Below, piece after piece: positions 24,450-35,534 of a stretch of DNA of 64,000 bases. Each line of letters starts with the position of its first letter. Position 1 is the stretch's first letter. The notes below the pieces were generated by a model, which saw only the letters and a program-made list of their open reading frames with translations, did not search any database and was not told where the DNA came from. The position numbers and the translations under genes were made by a program. Source of the DNA: Macrobrachium rosenbergii (Eukaryota; Arthropoda; Malacostraca; Decapoda; Palaemonidae); contig NC_089756.1 of assembly GCF_040412425.1 (NCBI RefSeq), forward strand, positions 1,832,498-1,896,497, written 5' to 3'.

Positions 24450-24812
24450 TAATAATGAAACAAACAGAGAGAGAGAGCGAATAGCAAAACTGGATGTGTT
24501 ATGCTCGTGTAGCCAAATCACGGGCGTGAGTTTAATCTGCTGAAATCATTAAAGGAATTTTTAAACACCTCATTTATGTGCTTACCTGTCCTCTCTTGCA
24601 CCGGAAACCAAGACTTCCGGTGACATAAAAAGTACCCTCCTTCGTAGGAGGGATTAATTCAACTAATCCCCCCAAAAAGGACGTCGTTAGATAAGCCCCA
24701 ACCAATTATGACATCTAATAAGGGCAGGACAGAAGCTATTGCCCGCCTATTGTGGGATGGGCATTTCGTTTGAAAACCTTCAAAAGAGAAGGAAGAGAAG
24801 CAGAGAACAGAG
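24317..24812 (+). repeat. Gypsy-B 5' LTR, truncated
   Basis: It matches 37304 onward in the 3' LTR, including the (GA)n array (24380-24447) and the CCTCC/GGAGG hairpin near 24645, up to CAGAGAACAGAG. At that point gag sequence begins abruptly. Roughly 350 bp of LTR are lost. The frame at 24355-24543 is (GA)n translation, not a gene. Confidence 0.85.
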
Positions 24813-25442
24813 AATTACTTGTCATTTGGAACGATGTACAATGCACTTGGAGAAAAAAGAAAAGAAGGTTTTTAAGAAAGTTAAAATTGATCCTAAAAGT
24901 GATAGCCTTACAGCTTTAATATCAATGAGGAAAGAAATCCAGAAAAAAGAGATAGATTTTTCTAAGGAATTTGTAGGGGTAACAGAAACACAAAATGAAG
25001 GGAAAGGCAGAACTACCCATGATTCATGTAAAAGAAATAACAAGTATAATGATAATTCCAGACAAGTAGAGAATAGACAAAATTCCTTTCAAAGGAAATA
25101 CGCACAAAGTACTAGGAAAAAGTGGAATCCAAACCAGAATGGAAGACAGAATCAACAGAGGAATGGACCATTCCTCGGTCCACCCATAAGATATCATGAT
25201 GGTCAATATTCAAACACAAATAATTCAAAACCAGAGAATAATTCAGCTCAAGAAGCTAGATCAAAAATAACATGTGAAAACTGGGGGGATACCAATCATT
25301 CCACTAATGAATGCAGAAAGCCTAGAATCTGTGCAGTTTGCAAAAAGATCGGGTATTTAACTAAAAACTGTTGATTCAATAATAAGGAAGCCAATAGAGA
25401 GTTTACAGAGATAAGTAACAGACACTCAAACATAAATAAATC
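24813..25442 (+). pseudogene. Gypsy-B gag, 5'-deleted
   Basis: The fragment starts at the position equivalent to NYVSFGTIYN in Gypsy-A Gag and continues to the zinc knuckles. The first knuckle reads CENWGDTNH, with the second Cys replaced by Trp; the second knuckle is present. A TGA follows at a position where Gypsy-A has Trp. About 240 N-terminal codons are missing through the LTR-gag deletion, so no functional Gag is possible. Confidence 0.8.
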
Positions 25443-25526
25443 ATCCAATTAGTGACAATTAACCCCTTTACAGAGAAAAGAAAGTAAATCCCTTCAAGGT
25501 GATGAAAGAGAAAAAGGAGAAACAGT

Positions 25527-25674
25527 TGTAAGGGCGTCAAATCGCCTCTCCATTCTTGTGTTTCACTCCTCATATGTACATTAATCACGTCATACATGTT
25601 ACTTGTTATTATTTCAGATTCTATTTATCTCATTGTATGCATCACTGTATGACTGATATATATATATATTTCTG

Positions 25675-25757
<83 letters not shown>

Positions 25758-25941
25758 GCCTTTTACATGTTCTGTAACGCATTATATGTCTTCTTATGCC
25801 TGTTAACAAAAACAATTTCTGTATGGACGCAGCGGGGGGCCTCAGGTCATGCTACCTTTCTGTCAGCTTTCCGCATTATAAACACCTGTCGAGAATAATA
25901 AAGAATCAGTCTTTCACTTCTGATATTTCTTGAACCTCACA
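25527..25941 (+). repeat. CsRn1-C 5' LTR
   Basis: It contains an (AT)n array at about 25656-25754 that is nearly absent from the 3' copy, an AATAAA signal near 25898, and the end CCTCACA. The downstream primer-binding site begins one base later. Confidence 0.9.
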
Positions 25942-25982
25942 CTGGTGACCCCGGAGTAACAGGTAGCGCAGTTTTGGCCCAG

Positions 25983-26190
25983 CCATTAACAGACTAAAAA
26001 CGTCTGCAGCCTACCATCAGAGAGCCTTTAGCGGACTAATTACGGCATCAAAGTTTAGGCCTCTGATAGCTCCCTCCCTGGTGGAAAACGTGTCATTAAC
26101 GGACTAAATACAGCGTATCCAAAAAGGGCACATTTTGGCACTTTGTTTGACCACTCGAACAATCAGCACCATTAACAGACTCAATACGGC
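25983..26190 (+). repeat. Leader motif repeats of CsRn1-C
   Basis: Four copies of a ~20-base motif of the form ATTAACGGACTAAATACGGC occur in the leader at about 25983, 26027, 26094 and 26170, spaced 45-75 bp apart. Three similar copies occur in the CsRn1-D leader. Repetition in the 5' untranslated leader suggests a cis-acting RNA role such as packaging, dimerisation or translation control, but that is inference. Confidence 0.7.
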
Positions 26191-26225
26191 ACATTTTCCC
26201 GCATTTTGGCGTGTGAGTAGTAAAC

Positions 26226-27070
26226 ATGTCGGAAGCTGAACTTCAGTACAAACCCGTGAGCATTGTCTGTAGGTCCCTCTCGCCAACAAAGCCAGATGCG
26301 GTCAAACTTCCTCCGTTTTCGCGGCACAACACAGCATCATGGTTCCTGCACGCAGACTCGCACTTTCACGTGACACACATCTCAAACGATGCTACCAAAT
26401 CCGACGTCACCATGACAGCACTCCCAGAAGAGGTGTTCAACAGAATCTCCCCCTGGCTCGACTCCATGCCCGTGACCAAGACAGCGCAGCGTGCACTTGA
26501 CCTATTATCCCAGCACCTCGGAGGAGCATCACTCAGGGAAGCCTGGGATGAACTGCGGGGGTTGGTAACACTGCCAGGCCAAGACGAAAACAGGAGGATG
26601 AGGAAGGTAGACTTAACAAAAGCGAGTTTCCTTCGACGCCTCATGCAGGAAGTTCGGGGCCAAATAAAAGACGCAGACGCCCTCGACATGGACGTCTTAG
26701 TCGACGTTGCCCATGAAAAATACACAAGGCCACCAAGGCCTCGAAACACGCCGCCGCCCTCGCAGCCGCCGCCCTCGCAGCTGCCGCCCTGGGAGCCTGC
26801 AGCCTGACAGAGGACAACGACGACGGAGACATCAACGCTGTTTACAGGAAGAAGACACCATTCAGGAAACACAGGACATGGTCAAACCTGGCATGGTGCT
26901 TCTTCCAAAGAAAATTTGGCACCAATGCCAGGAACTGCAGACCTCCCTGTTCCTTTACAAAAAAACGACAAAAGCAGCCACAAGTAACAGCAGTGGCCAC
27001 GAAATCCAACTCCACCAACCAGCAGGCTTCTTCATCAGAGACGAAATTTCGAAACAGCGCCTGCTGGTAG
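26226..27070 (+). pseudogene. CsRn1-C gag
   Basis: The ATG frame 26226-26807 encodes a Gag body that resembles CsRn1-D Gag. From about 26718 the Gag-like sequence continues one frame back (-1): an Ala-rich linker, then a zinc motif at 26897-26950. CsRn1-clade Gag proteins carry a CX2HX9CX3C finger; here the His is Gln (C-FF-Q...NC-RPP-C). CsRn1-D keeps the His. The zinc-motif frame ends near 27070, overlapping the pol frame. Gag should assemble the particle and bind RNA. Confidence 0.8.
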
Positions 27071-27540
27071 ATACAGGAGCAATGCAGTCAGCCTTCCTGC
27101 CATCCGTGGAAGATTTAGAAAAGATACCTGACTCAACACAAGCCCTCATAGCAGCAAACAGAATTCCCATCCGCACATATGGCACGATGACCTGGACTAT
27201 CTCAATTTGGGGCTGCAGATACCACTGGCCCTTCGTCATTGTGGATGGCAAGTTCCCCCTGCTGCGCGCAGGCTTCCTAAGGCACCACGGACTTCTGGTC
27301 AACGTCGGAAGACAACGCCTCCTCGACACAGAAACCTGCCACTCCCGTCAGCTCTCCACCGGACCTGGAATGCCCGCCATCTGCTCCACAGCCATCAACA
27401 GCTACACGTCCCTCCTACAGGAGTTCCCAGATGTATTCAAACCAGAGCTACGCCAGTCACCTGGGGCTTCAGCAAAGCACAGCATCTTCCATCTTATCAC
27501 CATGACAGGCCCACCGACCTATGCCAAGTTCCGATGACTG
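26944..27540 (+). pseudogene. CsRn1-C protease (start of pol)
   Basis: Pol-frame sequence overlaps the end of gag in the -1 frame. The active-site box LLVDTGAMQSAF keeps the aspartic protease DTGA. The domain continues to about 27480 and the frame reads on toward RT but meets an in-frame TGA at 27535-27537, where a CGA-to-TGA change is plausible. The protease itself has no visible defect. Confidence 0.8.
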
Positions 27541-28272
27541 TCCCCCCAAAAGTTACAAGATTCCAAACGGGCCTTCGCAGAGATGGAACGGGTGGGCATC
27601 TGTAAAAAAGCATCAAGCCCGTGGGCGTCTCCCCTCCATATGGTAAAGAAGTCTGATGGTTCACGGAGGCCCTGTGGGGACTATCAGCACTTGAATTTAC
27701 TGACAACACTAGACCACTGCCCACTCCCTAACATGCAAGACCTGCCAGGCACCCTCCATGATGCGAAGATTTTCTCCAAGATGGACCTGCTGAAGCCATA
27801 CTTACAAGTCCCTGTGCATCCCGATGACGTCCCAAAGACAGCCATCATCATGCCCTTCAGGACTTATACATTCTCCTATTCCATCTTCGGTCTTAGGAAC
27901 GCAGGTGCCACATTCCAGCGCCTGATGGACACCATCTTGGGGGACCTGCCTTTCTGCATCTGCTACATTGACGACATTCTCATCTTCTCCAGGTCCCCAT
28001 TGGAACACCTTCGCCACGTCCGCGCTGTCCTGAAACGTCTGCAGGACAGCAGACTAGTAATCAGGTTCAACAAATGCATTTTCAGAACAGAAAAAGTAGA
28101 CTTCCTCAGGCATGAGATTTCCCCAGCAGAAGTGCGCCCCACGGCCTCTAAAGTAAAAACTATAGAGAATTCCCCGAAACTACAAACCATCAAGGACCTT
28201 CAGGAGTTTCTCGGGATGATAAATTACTACCAACGTTTCATCCCAGACGTTGCCTGCACTTTGTACCCCTGA
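27541..28272 (+). pseudogene. CsRn1-C reverse transcriptase
   Basis: Same frame as the protease after the TGA. It shows SSPWASPLHMVKK, RPCGDYQHLN, the first catalytic Asp in FSKMDLLKPYLQV (usual L.GYFQ region altered), IFGLRNAGATFQRLM, and CYIDDILIFS with the YIDD active site at 27964-27975. The thumb follows to a stop at 28270 after [11 protein letters not shown] frameshift there leads into RNase H. Confidence 0.88.
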
Positions 28273-28860
28273 CATCAATCCTGAAGGGCAAGCCAAAAAC
28301 ACTGACCTGGGAGGCTCCGCAGCAGCAGGCATTCATAGAAACAAAGACAGTCCTTGCCAATGCCACTACCTTGACTCACCACAACCCTGCAGCCGCCCTC
28401 AGACTGACAACGGACGCCAGCAACATCGCCTGCGGCGCAGTACTCGAGCAACTAGTGAACGGCGCCCCCAACCCTTGGCCTTCTTCAGCCACAAGTTTTC
28501 GCCAGCAGAGACCCGCTACAGAGCCTTTGACAGGGAGCTGCTGGCTATCTACCAGGCTGTGAGACACTTCAAGTACCTGCTGGAGGGGACTGAATTCACG
28601 ATCCTAACAGATCACAAACCCTTAGTGCACACATTTGCAAAGCCAGGAGATACATGGTCTGCAAGGCAACAGTGACACCTGACTGCCATCTCTGAATTCG
28701 GGTGCACCATCAACTACGTCCCTGGCAGGAAGAACCCAGTAGCCAATGCCCTGTCAAGGGTAGAAATCAACTCCCTTCACCTCGACATCGACTACAAAGA
28801 CCTGGCAAAAGAACAAGCAGCAGACCCAGAGACAGCAGACTACAGAACGGCAGTGATGGT
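28268..28860 (+). pseudogene. CsRn1-C RNase H and connection
   Basis: Pieces in different frames cover the domain: [16 protein letters not shown] with the first catalytic Asp, then [16 protein letters not shown] with Glu, and [10 protein letters not shown] with the next Asp. A TGA interrupts it at the ARQQ-HLTAI point near 28674, where CsRn1-D reads Arg. The linker with VPGRKNPVANALSR follows. RNase H removes the RNA strand during cDNA synthesis. Confidence 0.85.
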
Positions 28861-30020
28861 TCTTAAGTGGGTAGACATGCCCTTAGGAAACGCAAACACA
28901 ACCCTCCTCTGCGACACCAGTGCAGGCCGCTCCCGCCCCCTAGTACCCACCTCAAGGGGGAAACAGGCGTTCAACATAATCCACGGTCTCTCCCATCCAT
29001 CAGGGCGCACAACGGTGCGTCTCATGACTGACAAGTTCGTCTGGCATGGCATCAACAAAGACGTCCAACAGTGGGCAAGGAGCTGCATCCAATGCCAGGC
29101 GAGCAAACCATCCCGGCACACAGAATCTGGGGTCGGCGACTTCCCCAAGCCCCGTCGGCCCTTCGGCCACATCCACATCCACATCGTTGGGCCTCTTCCG
29201 CAGTCGGGAGGAGCCAGATACCTCCTGATGATCATAGATCGCCCCACCCGCTAGCCCGAGGCAACCCCCACGGAGGAGGCATCAACAGCGTCATGCACAG
29301 AGGCCCTCCTCTCCAGTTGGATCAACCGTTTCAGAGTGCCAGACAGCATCACTACAGACAGGGGTCCAGCCTTCCTGTCAGAGCTCTGGGTCTCCTTGGC
29401 ATGCCTGATGGGTACAACACTACACAACACAATGGCCTACAACCCCGCAGCAAACGGCATGGTCGAGAGGGCGCACCGCTCTCTTAAGGCAGCTCTCATG
29501 TCACGTTGCACTGACGAGAGGTGGAAGGAGCAACTCCCCTGGGTCCTGCTGGGTCTCTGCACTGCACCGAAAGCAAATGGCGACGCCTCCCCTGCTGAGA
29601 AAGTCTACAGGGAGACACTGGCCGTTCCCGTAGTATTCTTCCCACTGTCGGCCGACAGCGCCGACAACCCCCCTCCCGAGGTTAAGGGAACTTGCACAGA
29701 AGTTTGCGACCTGCCATAAGACCTTCACCAACCGAACCACCACCTACAGCCCACCCGCCTTAGACTCCTGCGCCTACGTCTTCGTCAGGGTGGACGCCTG
29801 TCGACCACCCTTAACCAGGCCCTACAGGGGGCCCCACCGAGTCATCAGGCGGGCCGCCAAGGCATACCTCCTTGACATCCACGGGCGTGAAGACTGGGTC
29901 ACCATCGACAGACTGAAGCCAGCATTCCTGTTGGACAGCGAAGTAAGCGAGGAGGCAGGCAGGCGCCCCAGAATTCCCCCTCAGTACCTCCCCGCAGACA
30001 CACCTGGGCCCCACCAAAGC
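28850..30020 (+). pseudogene. CsRn1-C integrase
   Basis: The H2C2 finger (HPSGRTTVRL ... CIQC) lies at about 28990-29100. The DDE core has Asp in HIVGPLP-type strand and MIIDRPTR, Asp in TTDRGPAFLSEL and Glu in ANGMVERAHRS. A TAG breaks the frame after DRPTR (29253) where CsRn1-D has Trp. More shifts follow. The GPY/F module is at 29817-29930 (RPYRGPHRVI ... DWVTIDRLKPAF). A proline-rich tail ends near 30130. Confidence 0.88.
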
Positions 30021-30161
30021 GGGGTCTGGGGCAGCCCAGGGGACACATCAAGCCAACCCCAAATGTCGGTTCCACCCCACGCCCACAATTCTTCAGGAGT
30101 AGGGGCCCACTCCAACTACCTCAGTGATTGCATGATTAATGTTGTCTTTGGGGGGACTATT

Positions 30162-31140
30162 TGTAAGGGCATCAAATCATCTCTCCATTCTTGTGTTTTG
30201 CTCCTCATGTGTACATTAATCACGTCATATATGTTACTTGTTATTATTTCAGATTCTTTGCATATCTCATTGTATGCATCATTGTACGGCCTTTACGCCA
30301 ATATATATATCTGCCTTTTACATGTTCTGTAACACATTATATATGTCTCCTTATGCCTGTTAACAAACACAATTTCTGTGTGGACGCAGCGGGGGGCCTC
30401 AGGTCGCCTGCTACCTTTCCGTCCGCTTTCTGCATTATAAACACCTGTCGGGAATAATAAAGAACAATGTCAGCCCCGTTGACCCCAACAAGAATATTCA
30501 TCTGGTTATTTATTGCAAGAGCAAAAAGACGAGCAGCCTGGTAATGCGTAACAATCCAGCCCCCCCTCGACAGGACCCCTTGAAGAAAACCAATGTGGTA
30601 TACCGGTACTCATGCCCTGTCCGAGAATGCCTCGGTTCTTACATCGGTATGACTACCATGCGTTCTCCAAGAGGATTTCCTGCCACGCCCAAGAGGGAGC
30701 CATCTTTAACCATGCCAGAACTGCCCATAACCAGAGAATAACAAGAAAAGACATAATCACGAAAATGGAAATAATTGACCGAACTACCGACCACTGCCGC
30801 CTGCGCCTCTTGGAAGTGTTGCACATTGGGAAGGAGAAACCAACCCTCAACATTACGCAGGAAACCTTTCTCCTCCCTACGGCCGCCAGGAGACCTGCAC
30901 CGAGCAACCCCCATAGCGAACGAGCGAATCAAAATTCGGCAGCTGAGGATCGAAATTCTCCCATTCATCCCCAGAACTACAATGACGCTCGCACACAAGA
31001 CGAGCCCCGAACATCTACATGGGAGAGAGTTACGGGCTGCGCTGGGAGCAAGAGCCCGTGCTGGCACAAGGCAGCTAAATCTGAAACAACAACACAATAA
31101 AGAAACAGTCTTTCACTTCTGACATTTCTTGAGCCTCACA
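30162..31140 (+). repeat. CsRn1-C 3' LTR, split by a Penelope-like fragment
   Basis: It starts TGTAAGGG after the purine tract TTTGGGGGGACTAT (30147-30160) and ends CCTCACA at 31140. Bases 30465-31104 are an insertion plus its target duplication. Removing them gives a sequence collinear with the 5' LTR. The (AT)n tract of the 5' LTR is short here. Confidence 0.9.
30465..31095 (+). mobile_element. 5'-truncated Penelope-like element with GIY-YIG endonuclease
   Basis: Frames 30544-30741 and 30612-31100 together give a GIY-YIG-type domain: VVYRYSCPVRECLGSYIG, then a Cys/His stretch (SCHAQEGAIFNH), then RLLEVLHIGKEKPTLN with the conserved Glu. This order is typical of the C-terminal endonuclease of Penelope-like elements. 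One frameshift lies near 30670. The RT part is absent, as in 5'-truncated copies. A 9-bp duplication AATAAAGAA flanks it (30456-30464, 31096-31104). Confidence 0.85.
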
Positions 31141-31142
31141 CA

Positions 31143-32200
31143 GTTACAATGGGAAATGAAGGTTCATCCGCATTTTCCTTTTTACAAAGCAAAGAAGCAG
31201 TATTTTCCTTGAAAGAGAAGTAAGCAGAAAGGATCTGACTATTGTAAAGATTCCAACACATGGAAAAACATGTACTGTACTCACTGATACAGATAGTACT
31301 GTAAATATAATTGATAAAATAACTTTAACCAGATATTTAGGCATTGCAGAAACTCAGATTAAGGGTCAAAGTAGAGCAATAAAAGGAACAGCATGTGTCA
31401 GGTCTTGAATTGTCAAACACAATTTACAGTTTTCGGTTTATTTATGTTCGGGCCGATGACCAAACGGCGATGATATTAACAACAAATACAGAACATGGAA
31501 AAATATCTCCAGAAGCTCCAATGGGTGAGGAGTGTATCCTTAAGGTAGATGTGGATGAACTCCAGACTTCTGAACTCGAAGGAAAAACAAAAACTCGGTT
31601 CTGGAACTTCCAGACGACAGCAACATCGCTGTTTGGTCACCGGTCTTCTAACTACCGTGATTTTGGGAGACTAGCAATTCCCTCTTTTTACTCTGACAAC
31701 AGATTAAAAGTCTAGGGAATGTGAACTTAGAAATAGAGATCTTGTCACATAAATTTATTGAAAGTTTTCTAGTTTTAGAACACAGATTTTTTCCCACACA
31801 AGTATTGTTCTCATTTAATTTAATGAGGAGATGTGGAATAATATTAGATAGTGGTGAAGGAAAGATTAGCCCGAAACAAGATAATCAGAAGAGCGTATGT
31901 TTTACGCTTGACAAAGAAAAGCTTCACCCAAATCTGATCAATTTGTCTGAGACAGTTTCGACAAGCGAGACAGACGTACAGGAAAAGCAGATAAGTAACC
32001 AGAACAAGCAAGGTAAAATAAAAACAGATAAAAAAGAGGAATTCCCACAAATTCAGAACACAGAATTGTTGAGATGTGCACATACACATGATATATACTC
32101 AGATATAAATAATTGTGATGACCAAAACACTGAATCTAACGAAAATCAAGGCGCCTATACTTATAACTATAACAATATATTAATGAGTTGTAAAAGTTAA
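31143..32200 (+). pseudogene. Gypsy-B protease and linker
   Basis: Sequence matching the Gypsy-A protease region resumes right after the CsRn1-C target duplication. The active-site box reads DTDS (in CTVLTDTDSTVNI), so the Gly of DTGS is Asp. A stop and frameshift precede it near 31225. A 303-bp insertion (31396-31698) splits the domain. The linker frame 31721-32200 matches the Gypsy-A linker. Confidence 0.7.
31396..31698. mobile_element. 303-bp insertion with TGTCAG...CTGACA ends, possible solo LTR
   Basis: Gypsy-A has no equivalent sequence between the residues GVAG and KQIKSL; Gypsy-B has 303 bp there starting TGTCAG and ending CTGACA. Inverted 6-bp ends with TG/CA termini suit a solo LTR. 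About five host bases appear missing, so a target duplication is not clear. A 106-codon frame runs through it (31395-31715) but continues into flanking DNA and has no domain I recognise. Confidence 0.5.
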
Positions 32201-32221
32201 GGGAAAATACTAAATGAAGTA

Positions 32222-33235
32222 TTGCTCTTAGATATAATAAATAAATCAGATATAAACAGTATAATAGAAGTAACAAAAGAAACCACTGGAGATGCAGAAC
32301 TTTGCTATTTTTCGGACATAGAAGAAGAAGAAATATGTTGTATTAGCACAGCTGATGATAATAAAGTACAATTTATACTTAACAGAGCAGTAACTTTGTA
32401 TCCAAAATGTTTAACAAAAATGTATTTGAGATCAAAAGAGGATGTAAAGGATAAGGATGTTCTATTATTGAATGAAGAATTGCCAGATTTTGTCAGAATG
32501 GATAATTCTCTCGTCCACATGAACAGTGATAACTGCGAAGTTTATGTCCAAAACTATTCAGATAACAGACTAACACTGTACGCAGGCATTGTCTTTTGCA
32601 TAGGAATTTCTATTAACAATCCTTTACTAACAGTAGAAGAAAAAGCATTTTTCTCTATAAATGGCCAAAACGCTCAAATAATTCCAGAAGTAAATAAAAC
32701 AGATTTTCCAGAAAATAGACACATGATAATTCAAGTGTTAGAGAAATACAGAAATGTAATAGCTATAGGAGATAAACTAGTCAAAACAAATGTTCTACAA
32801 CATAGAATTTTGTTAGATGATGGAGGCAAGCCATTTTTTATTCCTGATTACAGGTTACCAATATGCCAGAGACCCATAGTTGATAATTTGATAGAGGAAA
32901 TGAAAAGAGATGGAGTAGTAATTCCCTCTAAATCTCCACATAACTCCCCATTGTTGCTTGTTCCAAAGAGGGAGGGTAGTTGGAGACTTGTAATAGATTA
33001 CAGGAAGTTAAATTCCAATACAGTTCCAGACAGAATGCCGATGCCGGTAATTCAAGATATGTTGGCTCAATTAGGAGGGGCCAAAGTATTTTCATCCTTA
33101 GATTTGCTTAGTGGATACTGGCAAGTACCTCTAGATGAAGAATCAAAACAATTCACAGCCTTCAGCACACATGAAGAACATTTACAGTTTGAAGTAATGC
33201 CATTTGGACTCACATCAGCCCCATTAACATTCGTC
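32222..33235 (+). pseudogene. Gypsy-B reverse transcriptase, N-terminal part
   Basis: A 338-codon frame closely matches Gypsy-A RT: VIPSKSPHNSPLLLVPK, WRLVIDYRKLNS, SSLDLLSGYWQVPLDEES and EVMPFGLTSAPLTFV, then a TAG. The frame ends at almost exactly the residue where Gypsy-A RT ends. The upstream part (residues 1-150) is the linker after protease. Confidence 0.88.
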
Positions 33236-34200
33236 TAGGAGATATAGGAAATGTTGTAGTATACTTGGACGGTGTAATCATTTTTAGCAAAGACTTAGAA
33301 AGTCACCTCAGAACATCAGAAATGGTCCTAGAGAGATTAAGAATTGCAGGACTAAAAATAAAATTAAAGAAATGTCAATTCCTGATGAAATCCTTAGAAT
33401 ACTTAGGTCAAGTAATTAGTGAAGATGGACTGTGCATGCAGGCAGGTAAAATAAAGGCAATAACTGATTACCAAGCTCCCACTAATTTGAAAGTATTAAG
33501 AAGGTTCCTAGGTATGGTAGGTTATTATAGACCTTTTATAAAGGGTTTTGCTACTATAGCCAAACCTTTGACAGAACTAGCAAAGAAGGATATTGATTCT
33601 GAATGGAAGGATGAACAAGAAACAGCCTTTCAAGCACTAAAGAGCAAAATGACCAGGAACCCTGTTTTAGTCTACCCAGATTTTTCCAAAGACTTGTGAT
33701 GCCTCAAGTACAGGGCTAGGAACTGTATTGTTGCAAAAGGCCAAAACTAGAATGAAGGCAGTATATTATGCTAGCAGAGTTTTAAATCCAGCAGAAAGAA
33801 ACTATAGTACCACAGAAAGAGAGTGTTTAGCTTTATATTGGGGTCTAAAGAAATTTAGACACATAAGGTTAATGTGCCTACTGATCACAAACCCATGTGA
33901 CTTATTTAAAATGAGAGTCTTTACCAATAACATGAAATTCAGTAGATGGTTCATTAGTGTATTAGAATTTGCCCCAGAATTCAGATATATTCCAGGGAAA
34001 TTTAACACCTTGGCAGATGCATTATCAAGATCTCAAGAAGAAACAGAAAAATGTACTACCATTAATACCTTTTTTTTTAGTTGTCAAGTAGTAGATTTAG
34101 ATGCAGAAAGAGTAAAAATACAACAAGAAAATGATGCAGAAATCAGACAAATAGTAGGACAGCTAATACTAGATGAATCCTTAAAACCTGATTTTCAATT
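33236..34200 (+). pseudogene. Gypsy-B RT C-terminus and RNase H
   Basis: The frame 33265-33699 restarts with VVVYLDGVIIFS: the active-site YLDD is YLDG, so one catalytic Asp is lost. The thumb and connection follow. A one-base shift near 33695 breaks the RNase H start (CDASSTGLGTVLLQ), and the domain continues in the frame 33728-34267 (ERECLALYWGLKKF). The tail includes FRYIPGKFNTLADALSR. Confidence 0.85.
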
Positions 34201-34209
34201 AATAAAGGA

Positions 34210-35369
34210 TTGTTGTGTCAAAGGCCAACAGAGAAGAATGGCTGTTCTCGACTATACATCCCGATAACACACTCCTATAAGTTAGCAAGACATCCAAGAA
34301 TTAAAAAGACAAGCAGAATCATAACCAGAAATTATTTTTGGCCAAATTGTAGTGAAGATGCCAATAACTTTGTACAAAACTGTATAGTTTGTAATCAACA
34401 CAAAGGTAACGTAAATCTTAGAGCTCCACTTGAAAAATATCCATCAGAATTAAATCAATTTTTAGATCCATTTCCAAGGACTATTAGAGGAAATAAACAA
34501 ATATTAGTCTTCTCAGACTATCTAACTAGATATGCACAAATCGTACCAGTAAGAAACAGAGATGCAGCCACAGTAACAGAAGCTATTAAATCTAGAATTA
34601 TCACAAGGCATTCATGTCCACAAGTTCTTCTTTCTGATAATGCTGCTCAATTTACTAGTGACCTTTTAGAGAAAATGTGTGAATTTTATTAAATAAATAA
34701 GTGTCAAATAACAGCTTATAAACCAAGTTCTAATGGAGCAGTAGAACGAAGGATATCCTGAAAACTTTAGTGATCCCACGGACAGAAGATTGGGACTTAG
34801 CAACAGAAGACGCAGGCCTACAGTTCACATTGAATAATACTGTAAATGAGACACTAGGAGAATCCCCACATTATTTGCTATATGGTTATCAGAAAAGAAT
34901 GCCTAACATATTATTGGACGATGCAACACCACCCAGACATACTTATAACTATGATGACTATGTTGCATGGAAGACCAGACGTACTTACGAGACAATCATG
35001 AAAACAATGGAAAAATTAAAAGAAGTTCATAACACTCATGCCAAATATTATAATAAAAATACAATTAAACCAGACATTACAGTAGGTACTCAAATTTATG
35101 TACAAAATCATGTTCTAGAAGGGCCAAATGTAAAGGTTTCTCCCAAGTTCACTGGACCATATAGAGTTGTAGAAGTGTTAAAATTAAACAAATATAGAGT
35201 AATTAATGAAAGTGATCTAAAGGAAAAAATAGTTCACTGGAATCATATAAAAGTAGTAAAAACAGATCCATGGTCCAGTGAAGTTATAGATAACATAAGA
35301 CATGAAAATGCTGTAGATAATGATGTAAACAAAAGATATAATCTACGACACAGACAGTTAAATATGTAA
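34210..35369 (+). pseudogene. Gypsy-B integrase
   Basis: The frame 34210-34692 has the zinc finger (HPRIKKT ... CIVC) and core Asp residues in ILVFSDYLTRY and LLSDNAAQF, then a TAA after KMCEFY. The sequence SSNGAVER with the core Glu follows, then a small deletion. The frame 34770-35369 carries the C-terminal GPY-type module (SPKFTGPYRVVEVLKLNKYRV), which is more complete than in Gypsy-A. Confidence 0.85.
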
Positions 35370-35534
35370 ATATGTGTATGTATATGCATATTGGCGTTGG
35401 ACTGAAAATGTCATAAATATAATGTATGTAGTGAAATTATCATAAAAATAATGTATGTAGTGAAAATATCATAAATGTAATGTATGTAGTGAAACCTATA
35501 TATATATATATAAAGAAAGTCTGATAAAAGTCTA

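Larger units (their letters stand above)
25527..31140 (+). mobile_element. CsRn1-C: CsRn1-clade Gypsy element inserted in Gypsy-B
   Basis: LTRs of about 415 bp (25527-25941; 30162-30464 plus 31105-31140) begin TGTAAGGG and end CCTCACA. A 4-bp duplication CAGT flanks the element (25523-25526, 31141-31144), and Gypsy-B pol resumes right after it. The primer-binding site TGGTGACCCCG (25943 on) fits tRNA-Trp, which is the CsRn1-clade primer. Gag, protease, RT, RNase H and integrase follow in order; there is no env. Coding DNA is GC-rich, unlike the AT-rich host element. Several stops and shifts are present. Confidence 0.92.
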
